12,683 nt of DNA from CAYUNA01 sp047629355 (GCA_047629355.1 JBLHWU010000190.1:1-12683), one strand, 5' to 3'. Shown: positions 7,267 through 12,683, numbered from the stretch's first letter. The notes: generated from the letters alone by a model not told the origin. Translations and numbers: made by a program.

Positions 7267-7355
7267 TAGCCTTCGTTACGGAACTATTTTTTGTGTTTTT
7301 TAGAAGAGAAAAGGACAAGCATAATGGCCCAAGTTATTGAATCGTTTTTACTTAC

Positions 7356-9266
7356 TTAATTTTTTAATAGTTTTTTACTAAGCATTGCGCCATCCACATC
7401 AATTTTTACAAAATAGGCACCTTTTGGAAATTTATCCATGTTTATCGTTTCGTTAAAAGTTCCAGCAGGTTGTTTGCCAAAAATTTCAAAAGAAACAGCT
7501 TGCCCCATTAAGTTAAAAACCGTCATTTGTACTTCCGCAGTGGCGTTGATTTCTATTTTTAAATTGACTAAATCAGTGGTTGGATTGGGGCTGATTTGCC
7601 AGTCGGTAACCGAAGTATTTTCAAAAGTATTTATTACTGTTGGTAAAGTTCCAATAAAAGCGATAAAATTCACGTTTGTTTCGTCCATATCGCCTTGCAC
7701 AGAAAGTCCAGGTTCAAAATCTACTTGATATATAATTTGTCCTTCACCTATCACATTTCGAGCGATGGAAGGAAACACGGTTTCGATTGCGGGGAAAAGG
7801 TCTGGTTCTACTACCGTTTCTTCTGTAATCAAATCTTCTGGTGTCGTCCAATCACCACCGCTACTACGCACCATTCTATAAATATGGCGATTGTGCTGTG
7901 CATTCGGGTTAGCATTGTCATTAATAAAATTCTCCATGACCGCAGAATAAACCAAATGTAAGTTATTATCTGCATCTACTCCAACACTTGGATAAGAAGT
8001 CAAAGAATTGAAATATAACGCAATATTATCAATACTTGCGATGTCTAAAACACCATTACCATTCACATCTTCCGCGTCAGCAATTACTTGGATGGAATCC
8101 TCTCCAAAACTCTCATTCCAATACGCTATTCCACTGGTTGCTGGGAAATAAGTCGTACCGTCGTCAGTCAAATCTTCGTCTTGCACATACATTTGACCAA
8201 AGAAAGCATGCACCATATCGTTGTTGTCGATAATAACTGCACCCGATTGGTCAGAGGTCAAAATTGCTAATGGACTCGGTGAAATCAAAGAATCATAAGG
8301 TGGCAAATCATCGACAGTATAACCTGAATCTATCATATAATTGTCCAATGGAAAATCATGCACGGTCATCTCTGTCCACGTCTCTCCATTGTCTAAAGAT
8401 TTGAAAACATCTACATCTGCAAAAGCTCCAAAATGAGCAACGACCACGGTTTCCCCATGCGCATCAATCGCATAACTATCCGCACTTCCTGACACCAAAG
8501 CGGTATTGTCCAAGCCCGGAATAATCATATCTTGAATGTCATAAGTCGCTCCACCATCCGTCGAGCGATAGTACAAAATATGCCCATCAATGCCCTCATA
8601 AACAGTCCCGTCATTTACTACTGGTGCAGTAATAGCAATGACATGAACTGAGTTGCCATCATCGCCACCGACTGCCATTCGCGGCCAAACCACGCCTGCT
8701 GGAGTCCCATTTGGAACGTTCATTTCGCTCCACGCTGTACCACCAATTGAATTGGTCAACTGATGTAATTGCAGCGGTGCTTGAAAAACATGATTGATAA
8801 TAACTTCGTTGTCATCAGCGGTCGAACCAATAGATGGCCAGCCCGTTCGGAGACTCTCTTCCAATCTAGCCGTCGGGTCTTCTCCCCAGCTATCTCCATC
8901 GAAATAATTATAACCGGTTCCACGCATTGGGTAACCGCTCGCAGCTTCCATTCCACGCGTCCAAATCGCAGAAAGTGTACCATTTGCATGAGTTACAATA
9001 CGGGAAGCCATCGAACCATTAGTTTGTAAATCATAAACCGTTGTACCAATCAATATCTCGGTATCCGTGCGAGAACTCACTGCATTTTGCGGAACATCAA
9101 GGGTATGATTCGATAGATTTGGTTCTTCTCCAAGGTCTAAAATTGCAGGCTGCATCGGCTGTGCGACCCAGAGATTAGAGGATTTTTGTAGCGTAGAAGA
9201 TTGCCCAAATAGATTGCTAAATGAACCAATCATCATTAAAAAGGTAAAGAGTAAAGTTTGCTTCAT
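7356..9266 (-). CDS. T9SS type A sorting domain protein with Asp-box (BNR/sialidase-like) motifs
   Basis: A 636-residue exported protein. Residues 1-21 form a signal peptide (MKQTLLFTFLMMIGSFSNLFG, then Q22). The middle has beta-propeller features: Asp boxes STDGGATY (235-242) and SLDNGETW (290-297), repeated PSIG/PSVGVDADNNLHLVY-type strands, and a calcium-loop-like DVNGNGVLD (400-408). The last 80 residues (WQISPNPTTDLVNLK near 556, FNLMGQAV near 584, FPKGAYFVKI near 613, ending KKLLKN) are a typical Por/T9SS type A sorting domain, so it should cross the outer membrane through the type IX machinery and be processed at the surface. The propeller resembles sialidase-like or exo-alpha-sialidase-type folds, but no sialidase catalytic set (RIP motif, Asp, Tyr/Glu pair) is evident, so the substrate is unknown. 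An inverted-repeat element lies 33 bases upstream of the start. Confidence 0.88.
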   Translation of the reverse strand: MKQTLLFTFLMMIGSFSNLFGQSSTLQKSSNLWVAQPMQPAILDLGEEPNLSNHTLDVPQNAVSSRTDTEILIGTTVYDLQTNGSMASRIVTHANGTLSAIWTRGMEAASGYPMRGTGYNYFDGDSWGEDPTARLEESLRTGWPSIGSTADDNEVIINHVFQAPLQLHQLTNSIGGTAWSEMNVPNGTPAGVVWPRMAVGGDDGNSVHVIAITAPVVNDGTVYEGIDGHILYYRSTDGGATYDIQDMIIPGLDNTALVSGSADSYAIDAHGETVVVAHFGAFADVDVFKSLDNGETWTEMTVHDFPLDNYMIDSGYTVDDLPPYDSLISPSPLAILTSDQSGAVIIDNNDMVHAFFGQMYVQDEDLTDDGTTYFPATSGIAYWNESFGEDSIQVIADAEDVNGNGVLDIASIDNIALYFNSLTSYPSVGVDADNNLHLVYSAVMENFINDNANPNAQHNRHIYRMVRSSGGDWTTPEDLITEETVVEPDLFPAIETVFPSIARNVIGEGQIIYQVDFEPGLSVQGDMDETNVNFIAFIGTLPTVINTFENTSVTDWQISPNPTTDLVNLKIEINATAEVQMTVFNLMGQAVSFEIFGKQPAGTFNETINMDKFPKGAYFVKIDVDGAMLSKKLLKN

Positions 9267-9299
9267 AATTTTTTTATTTGAAGTGATTTTTGAAAAAAA

Positions 9300-9455
9300 A
9301 CTTTATTCTAAAATTATTTGCGTGTAGCTAAATAGTATTCTGTTCCTATTCTTCGTTAGACTTATTCGCAATAGCTATGGCTATTCCGTCAAAACTTGCC
9401 TCGAGTAGCAACAAAACCGTCATTTCCATGCCTCACAAAAATTTTAGAATGAAGT
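9300..9455. repeat. Palindromic element upstream of the T9SS cargo gene
   Basis: Arms of about 22 bases: ACTTTATTCTAAAATTATTT (from 9300) and, on the opposite strand, ACTTCATTCTAAAATTTTTG (from 9455). The spacer contains a compact hairpin AATAGC-TATG-GCTATT (9370-9385). The element starts 33 bases upstream of the minus-strand start codon, so it lies in the leader or promoter. No coding sequence is evident in it. Confidence 0.7.
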
Positions 9456-9581
9456 CTGTTTTAAAGACTAAAATTACATTTTTTTCTCATTTATAAAAAC
9501 TAGCCAGCTAATTCCTTTGGCAATCCAGCATCATTTTTGTTGTTTTTGAAATAAAAAAAGCCGTTGTCCTCAAAGATTTTC

Positions 9582-9589
9582 TACTTTTG
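9582..9589 (+). promoter_or_regulatory. Candidate Bacteroidota promoter -7 box (plus strand)
   Basis: TACTTTTG followed by C is an exact TAnnTTTG match and looks like many Bacteroidota start regions. A TTG lies at 9564-9566, closer than the ideal -33 spacing. It points toward a small open frame starting at 9605 and, further on, the Ppx/GppA-family gene at 9906. Confidence 0.45.
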
Positions 9590-9604
9590 CGGTCTCCAAA
9601 TTAA

Positions 9605-9754
9605 ATGATAGAATACCCTTTTTACTTCAACATGATATTATTTGACTCTTATGGAACGCGAGGAAAGTTATATATTTTCACTCCTATAAAAATAATACGC
9701 CTCACCTGCGGCGAGGCGGGTGGACTCCTTGAAGAAGAAAATCGATTTTCATAA
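9605..9754 (+). CDS. Small open frame, possible 5' remnant of a longer gene
   Basis: A 49-codon frame starts 15 bases after a good TAnnTTTG box. It begins MIEYPFYFNMILFDSYGTRG and continues KLYIFTPIKII before running into the repeated GC-rich hairpin (9698-9723) and a stop. The pattern MILFD...R..L..FT faintly recalls the N-terminus of Bacteroidota GlmU-like sugar nucleotidyltransferases (ILFD, then LLPFTFTRP), which would make this a broken gene start interrupted by the repeat. The similarity is short and could be chance. It may equally be untranslated leader. Confidence 0.2.
   Translation: MIEYPFYFNMILFDSYGTRGKLYIFTPIKIIRLTCGEAGGLLEEENRFS
9698..9723. repeat. GC-rich hairpin repeat, copy 1
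   Basis: CGCCTCACCTGCGGCGAGGC and the following GGGTGG match the hairpin at 11005-11031 with only a few changes. Here one stem pair is mismatched (A opposite C). It is a short dispersed palindrome in non-coding or remnant sequence. Confidence 0.7.
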
Positions 9755-9814
9755 AACCGATTTTCTCCCTCAAACTCCTTTTATTTATAAAACAAACAGA
9801 CTTTATATTACACG

Positions 9815-9834
9815 TAAGTAGGTGCCCCCAAATG
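9815..9834 (+). repeat. Lone MITE end (AGTAGGTG type)
   Basis: TAAGTAGGTGCCCCCAAATG matches the terminal inverted repeat of the element at 7109-7266 over about 18 bases, including the flanking TA. No matching opposite end was found nearby, so this is a truncated element or a solo end. It lies 72 bases upstream of the Ppx/GppA-family start codon. Confidence 0.6.
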
Positions 9835-9873
9835 ATGAATGTTGAATTATAAATGATGAATAATTCATCATTT
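9830..9873. repeat. AAATGATGAAT direct and inverted repeats in the leader of the Ppx/GppA gene
   Basis: AAATGATGAAT occurs at 9830-9840 and 9851-9861, and its exact inverse ATTCATCATTT at 9863-9873. The last two form a perfect 11-bp-arm palindrome centred on 9862. It lies 32 bases upstream of the ATG and could fold in the mRNA leader or bind a dimeric regulator; either role is inference. Confidence 0.75.
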
Positions 9874-9905
9874 GGCAAAGACATTGACTTATTAAAATTG
9901 ATTAC

Positions 9906-10817
9906 ATGAAATTAGCCGCCATAGATATTGGTTCCAACGCCATCCGTCTCCACATTGTGAAGGTGTTTGAAGAGAACAATTTAGTAAGTTTTAAAAAATT
10001 GGAATATCTACGATTTCCGTTGCGATTGGGACACGATGTTTTTAAAAAGAAGATGATTTCCATTCCAACGCTTGATAAGTTCACCAAATTGATGCGCACC
10101 TTCAAATTGCTCATTGATTTGTACGAAGTTGAAGGCTATAGTGCAGTCGCCACTTCTGCTATGCGAGAGGCAGAAAACGGCGAAGAAGTTAGAGATTATA
10201 TTTTGAATCAGACAGGCGTAAAAATTGATATTATTTCAGGAGAAGATGAGGCGCGGGTACTGTACAAAGCCATTTTACCGTATTTGCAAAGTAGTCATTC
10301 TATCCATATTGATGTCGGTGGAGGTAGTACAGAATTGAATTTTTTTGAGAGTAAGAACTTACTTAAAAGTAAGTCTTTCAAAATTGGTTCTGTCCGAAAA
10401 CTATCGCGTGAACAACGAATCCATATTTTTCAAGAAATGAAAGAATGGGCGCAAATTGCCAAAGAATCCAAGCCTAAAAATATCGTTGGTATTGGTACGG
10501 GTGGCAATATTGGAAAGTTATTTAAACTCTCCAAAAAACCTGTAAATCAGGCGATGTCTCTGGTTGAATTAAAAGGATTGGCTGCTTACGTGAAAGAATT
10601 TAGCGTGGAACAACGGATGTCTATGCTCAAAATGAACCCCGACCGCGCCGATGTCATCATTCCTGCTTCTGAAATCTATATTAAGGTGCTTCAAAATGTG
10701 GGTAGCGACTCCATTTTAGTTCCTAAAGTTGGGTTGAAAGATGGATTGGTTTATGAATTGTATGAGCAAATGACTGGGAAAAGTATTGACCAAATTGAGT
10801 TTTTAGAGGATTTTTAG
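9906..10817 (+). CDS. Ppx/GppA-family phosphatase (exopolyphosphatase-like), short form
   Basis: A cytosolic ASKHA-fold phosphohydrolase of 303 residues, the family acting on inorganic polyphosphate and/or pppGpp. The first phosphate loop is AAIDIGSNAIRLHIVKV (4-20) and the second IDVGGGSTELNFF (135-147). Between them are VATSAMREAENG (81-92) and ISGEDEARVLY (110-120), the segment that carries the catalytic glutamate in E. coli PPX/GppA. Later landmarks are GIGTGGNIGKL (195-205), MNPDRADVIIPA (243-254) and VGLKDGLVYELY (275-286). It lacks the C-terminal HD domain of long Ppx proteins, as is usual for the short form, so polyphosphate versus pppGpp specificity cannot be told from sequence. The ATG at 9906 places the phosphate loop at the normal position. 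A polyphosphate kinase partner is not in the window. Palindromic repeats flank the gene on both sides. Confidence 0.93.
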   Translation: MKLAAIDIGSNAIRLHIVKVFEENNLVSFKKLEYLRFPLRLGHDVFKKKMISIPTLDKFTKLMRTFKLLIDLYEVEGYSAVATSAMREAENGEEVRDYILNQTGVKIDIISGEDEARVLYKAILPYLQSSHSIHIDVGGGSTELNFFESKNLLKSKSFKIGSVRKLSREQRIHIFQEMKEWAQIAKESKPKNIVGIGTGGNIGKLFKLSKKPVNQAMSLVELKGLAAYVKEFSVEQRMSMLKMNPDRADVIIPASEIYIKVLQNVGSDSILVPKVGLKDGLVYELYEQMTGKSIDQIEFLEDF

Positions 10818-10864
10818 ACTAGTAAATTGAATACTGTTTAACGCAAGTTTTGTACAATTTTAAA

Positions 10865-10965
10865 GGCGCATCGCGCCGACACCGTTTGTAAAAAAATTGA
10901 GATTATATTTTCAAAGTGGCATCGCCATGACAACAATAAAACCAATAGTACCGCCGCGATGCGGC
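10865..10965. repeat. Cluster of three ATC-triloop mini-hairpins
   Basis: GGCGC-ATC-GCGCC (10865-10877), TGGC-ATC-GCCA (10917-10927) and, on the minus strand, GCCGC-ATC-GCGGC (10953-10965) share the loop ATC but have different paired stems. Changed stems with kept pairing suggest that structure is what is conserved. They lie 47-148 bases past the Ppx/GppA gene's stop codon, in sequence with no frame. Confidence 0.75.
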
Positions 10966-11004
10966 TTCAGAAATGAAGCATAGTCAATAGCTTCAAAAAA
11001 AAAA

Positions 11005-11037
11005 CCGCCTCACCTGCAGTGAGGCGGGTGGCTTTTT
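11005..11037 (+). terminator. GC-rich hairpin, repeat copy 2, possible terminator
   Basis: Perfect 9-bp stem CCGCCTCAC / GTGAGGCGG (11005-11013 with 11019-11027) around CTGCA, preceded by ten A and followed by GTGGC and five T. It could end the Ppx/GppA transcript, 187 bases past the stop codon. The same hairpin occurs at 9698-9723, so it is also a dispersed repeat. The five-base gap before the T-run weakens the terminator call. Confidence 0.5.
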
Positions 11038-11056
11038 ATCGTATTTTACTAAGTAG

Positions 11057-11515
11057 TTATTCAAGTTAATACTGTCGGATGATTTGGAATGGGCAGAAGA
11101 TTTTAATGAAAAATACAACTCAAAAGTCCGTAAAGAATACCGGAAGAGCAGTTTTTCTATTAACTTTGCTCGCTTAAAATATCGCCGTAAAAACTATAAG
11201 AAAGTACTTTTGTTATTACAACAAAGCGAATTTCAAGAACTTTTCATCAACGTTTTCGCGAAGATTGTCATGCTAAAAATCTTTTATGAAACAGTAAAAT
11301 GGGATGTGCTTTTTTCTCACATCCAAAATTTAAAAAACTTCATTTATCGTCAGAAAGGTTTGGGTTATCATAGCGATAATTATTTAAACTTCTTGCGATA
11401 TGCTGGAAAATTAACTAAAAAAACGGTGCTTTCTAAAGTGGACATAAAATACTTGGTTAAAAGCATTCAGGAAAAAGGAAAATTAGCGAAAAGAGATTGG
11501 TTAATTGAGCAATAG
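11057..11515 (+). pseudogene. 5'-truncated remnant of a larger Bacteroidota protein
   Basis: The frame is open from 11057, just after a TAG at 11054, to the stop at 11513, giving about 152 codons. It has no ATG near its start; the best start would be TTG at 11084. The product is basic and helical: EWAEDFNEKYNSKVRKEY, FARLKYRRKNYKKVLLLLQQSEF, AKIVMLKIFYETVKWDVLFSHIQNL, GYHSDNYLNFLRYAGKL, and KRDWLIEQ at the end. From memory this TPR-like pattern (ARLKYxxxNYxKxLxLLQQ, MLKxFYE, GYHxxNYLNFxR) is the C-terminal part of longer uncharacterised Saprospiria proteins, so the N-terminal half is probably missing. The region where it should be (10820-11050) is filled with palindromic repeats. It could also be a short real gene with a TTG start. 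Confidence 0.5.
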
Positions 11516-11573
11516 AACAATTAATAGACAGCGGTGACACAGGACTAATTCCTTTTACAACAACTCAACAATT

Positions 11574-11963
11574 ATGGAAAATAGAAACAACACACTCCGT
11601 GAACTTCGTCCCCAAATCCCCATCATCATTGAGGAAAATGCGGCTTCTGATGCAGAAAAATTTCAGAATAGAACGTTGCGTCCTATTTTAAAATTTCAAC
11701 ATGACTTATTAGTTGAACTATTTAAGCGATATATTGAAAAGCGGAAAGGGGTATTTCACAAATTAATAGAAGAAAGAAAACTGGAATATATTGAGCATTC
11801 GGTACGCAAAGATTTGAAGTTTAAAAACTTGTTATTGGGGGTAATCATCGGATATTTCACCGCCGAAGAAACAATTTTATTTTTCAAAGCAGAAAACGAG
11901 AATAGCCGCAGAATGAGCAATTTAATCATTCAGCGGCTGCAAAGTAAAGTATTGGAATTTTAA
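11574..11963 (+). CDS. Conserved Bacteroidota protein of unknown function
   Basis: A 129-residue soluble protein, mostly helical and charged, without signal peptide or membrane segments. Recognisable landmarks are LRELRPQIP (8-16), FQNRTLRPILKFQHDLL (30-46), LFKRYIEKRKGVF (49-61), LEYIEHSVRKDLKFKNLLLGVIIGYFTAEE (70-99) and MSNLIIQRLQSKV at the C-terminus. From memory, proteins of the form FQNxTLRPxLKxQNDLL...DxKFRNxLxGxxIGxFTxEE...RLKSQ are widespread single-domain proteins in Flavobacteriia and relatives. Some carry a doubtful glyoxalase label, but no glyoxalase metal-binding residues are visible here. The ATG at 11574 follows CAACAATT without a Shine-Dalgarno. It lies 58 bases downstream of the truncated gene, and an inverted repeat begins 8 bases past its stop. 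Confidence 0.75.
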   Translation: MENRNNTLRELRPQIPIIIEENAASDAEKFQNRTLRPILKFQHDLLVELFKRYIEKRKGVFHKLIEERKLEYIEHSVRKDLKFKNLLLGVIIGYFTAEETILFFKAENENSRRMSNLIIQRLQSKVLEF

Positions 11964-11970
11964 AAATGTC

Positions 11971-12252
11971 TTTCATTCTACTTTAAGACTCTTGTGTCGC
12001 TTTCTATCAAATGCCCTTTGTGTTTTGCATCGAATTTAAACGTCTTAGTAACTGTAAAAAAATAACTCCGCCATCTATCAAGTATTTCTTGTGCTCTTAT
12101 TTTCCACTTTTGAAACAGTCATTATGTAGAGATAACTCCTATTCAAAAAGTAAACATCTTTTGTCATTTCGACCGAAATGGAGAAAAAGACCAAAATAAA
12201 TGTTGCCAGATGGCGGACTTATTCTTTCACCGTTACTTAAAGTAGAATGAAA
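11971..12252. repeat. 17-bp perfect inverted repeat enclosing MITE copy 3
   Basis: TTTCATTCTACTTTAAG (11971-11987) and its exact inverse CTTAAAGTAGAATGAAA (12236-12252) enclose 248 bases. The right arm overlaps the outer TTA of the TAGTAACGG-family copy 3. The left arm starts 8 bases past the stop of the preceding gene, so the pair may be that gene's terminator stem split by the insertion, or an outer layer of a nested element. Confidence 0.65.
12046..12239. repeat. MITE-like palindromic element, TAGTAACGG family, copy 3
   Basis: Left end TAGTAACTGTAAAAAAATAA, then CTCCGCCATCTATCAAG. The right end on the opposite strand is TAAGTAACGGTGAAAGAATA, then AGTCCGCCATCTG. Read on the opposite strand, the core (for example TTTATTTTGGTCTTTTTCTC and AGTTATCTCTACATAATGAC) is nearly identical to copy 1 at 4402-4594, and the lengths are 194 and 193. 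A 62-codon frame inside it is an accident of the repeat. Confidence 0.87.
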
Positions 12253-12268
12253 TGGTTCAAAAAATCAG

Positions 12269-12500
12269 GACATATTTTTAAGATACTTTTTAGATATTCG
12301 ATTAAGGAACGCGTAGTAATTAATCGGGTAAAATTTTTAGACAAGATTTTTTCGATAGTTTTTCTTTAAAAATTCTTGAATAGCCAGTGTTATTGAAGAA
12401 ATTTTTAAAGAAAAATAGTGGAAAAAGATGTTTATAAAATTACCTGATTAATTACTACGCGTTCCTTAATCGAATATCTAAAAAGTATCTTAAAGTACAA
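12269..12500. repeat. Palindrome (47-bp perfect arms) made of a nested element
   Basis: Arms 12279-12325 and 12446-12492 are perfect inverted copies over 47 bases, and pairing continues outward with an indel to ACATATTT. The outer 24 bases on each side (TAAGATACTTTTTAGATATT and the following CGAT) are not part of the AAGGAACGCG family. Removing the inner element would leave them as one continuous palindrome. Confidence 0.85.
12303..12468. repeat. MITE-like palindromic element, AAGGAACGCG family, copy B
   Basis: TA-bounded, 166 bp, with ends AAGGAACGCGTAGTAATTAA on both strands. The inner stem is TTTTTCTTTAAAAATT (12359-12374) with its inverse in 12400-12415, around GCCAGTG. The right half matches copy A at 4593-4759 closely (GGAAAAAGATGTTTATAAAA, then TTACC). 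Together with its palindromic flanks it could extrude as one very long cruciform. Confidence 0.82.
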
Positions 12501-12683
12501 ATATGTTCGTTTTTTTATTATAAAATCAAGGGAGACCAGATAAACTACTTACTTATTGGTACCAATAGTTCGTGGGGTTATTTTCAGAATATCCTACGGT
12601 CTTACCGTAGTTTATATGGACTAGTTTTAATTATTTCCATGTGTGGGGGATTCCCATACCCTCAAATAATTAAAAATCAAATT
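12501..12683. other. Palindrome cluster at the right edge
   Basis: Three unrelated palindromes follow each other: TATTGGTACCAATA (12554-12567), CTACGGT-CTT-ACCGTAG (12594-12610), and a 51-base stem-loop whose outer 12 bp TTTTAATTATTT / AAATAATTAAAA (12625-12636 with 12664-12675) encloses an inner GTGTGGG / CCCATAC stem. No gene is visible. This could be the leader of a gene beyond the edge, a structured RNA, or another element end. Confidence 0.5.

Larger units (their letters stand above)
6197..7355. other. Long intergenic region upstream of fah, packed with palindromes
   Basis: About 1.16 kb without a convincing gene. It carries, in order, TAGTAACGG-family copy 2, the AACCCCCGACC inverted repeat, a candidate short terminated transcript, a bidirectional terminator and the TA-flanked MITE-like element. 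The frame at 6620-6823 (minus) overlaps the terminator hairpin and has no recognisable domain. It is not called a gene. Confidence 0.6.
9267..9905. other. Divergent intergenic region between the T9SS cargo gene and the Ppx/GppA gene
   Basis: This gap separates minus-strand and plus-strand genes, so it must hold promoters for both. It contains the 9300-9455 palindromic element, a plus-strand TAnnTTTG box, a 49-codon frame, the GC-rich hairpin, a GAAAATCG/CGATTTTC repeat around 9736-9766, a lone MITE end and the AAATGATGAAT palindrome. A lone TGGAACGCG at 9652 recalls the AAGGAACGCG element ends. Confidence 0.6.

Noticed and set aside
7356..9266. Naming the T9SS cargo protein a sialidase
   Set aside because: Asp boxes alone occur in many propellers, and the arginine triad, RIP motif and nucleophile pair cannot be identified.
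12011..12199. 62-codon plus-strand frame
   Set aside because: Most of it lies inside the MITE-like copy 3, and the homologous copy 1 has no matching frame on its equivalent strand.
3102..12500. CRISPR array
   Set aside because: Repeats are few, differ in length, are often inverted and have no regular spacers; no cas genes are present.
12554..12675. tRNA or retron-type RNA
   Set aside because: No cloverleaf with a T-loop (GTTCGAA type) is visible, and no reverse transcriptase gene lies in the window.

Overview
The window looks like a chromosomal stretch of a low-GC member of the Bacteroidota, most likely a Saprospiria-type marine or activated-sludge bacterium. Three things suggest this. One gene encodes a C-terminal type IX secretion (Por/T9SS) sorting domain. 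Another encodes a large exported beta-helix protein ending in HYR-like repeats. Start codons lie behind A-rich leaders without Shine-Dalgarno sequences, and the few promoter-like sites fit the Bacteroidota -7 box TAnnTTTG. The genus cannot be fixed from the sequence alone.

Layout. Positions 1-2918 (minus strand) hold the 5' 972 codons of a giant secreted protein that runs off the left edge: signal peptide, two choice-of-anchor-Q/parallel beta-helix blocks, then tandem HYR-like modules that are identical at DNA level over at least 170 bp. Next come a minus-strand TIGR02206-family membrane protein (3664-4374), a minus-strand fumarylacetoacetase (4928-6196) and a minus-strand T9SS cargo protein with Asp-box motifs (7356-9266). 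The strand then switches. Ppx/GppA-family phosphatase (9906-10817), a 5'-truncated remnant of a larger protein (11057-11515) and a conserved Bacteroidota protein of unknown function (11574-11963) are all on the plus strand. The genes do not form an obvious pathway; each seems to be its own transcription unit separated by several hundred bases.

The remarkable part is between the genes. Nearly every gap is filled with palindromic, MITE-like elements. Family 1 has ends TAGTAACGG...CCGTTACTA, with copies at 4402-4594, 6219-6380 and 12046-12239. Family 2 has TAAGGAACGCG ends, with copies at 4593-4759 and 12303-12468 and mini-copies at 3102-3135 and 3615-3656. Family 3 has AGTAGGTG...CACTTACT between TA dinucleotides at 7109-7266, with a lone end at 9815. 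Further inverted repeats lie at 6456-6587, 9300-9455 and 12269-12500. Three of them sit 22-33 bp upstream of the start codons of the three complete minus-strand genes, where they would be part of the promoter or 5' leader. No transposase gene is present, so mobilisation, if it still occurs, would be in trans.

Smaller structured sites include three tiny hairpins that share an ATC triloop but have different paired stems (10865-10965), a GC-rich hairpin present twice (9698 and 11005), a candidate short terminated RNA on the minus strand (about 6779-6842), and a palindrome cluster at the right edge. All family assignments come from reading the sequence; no database search was run.
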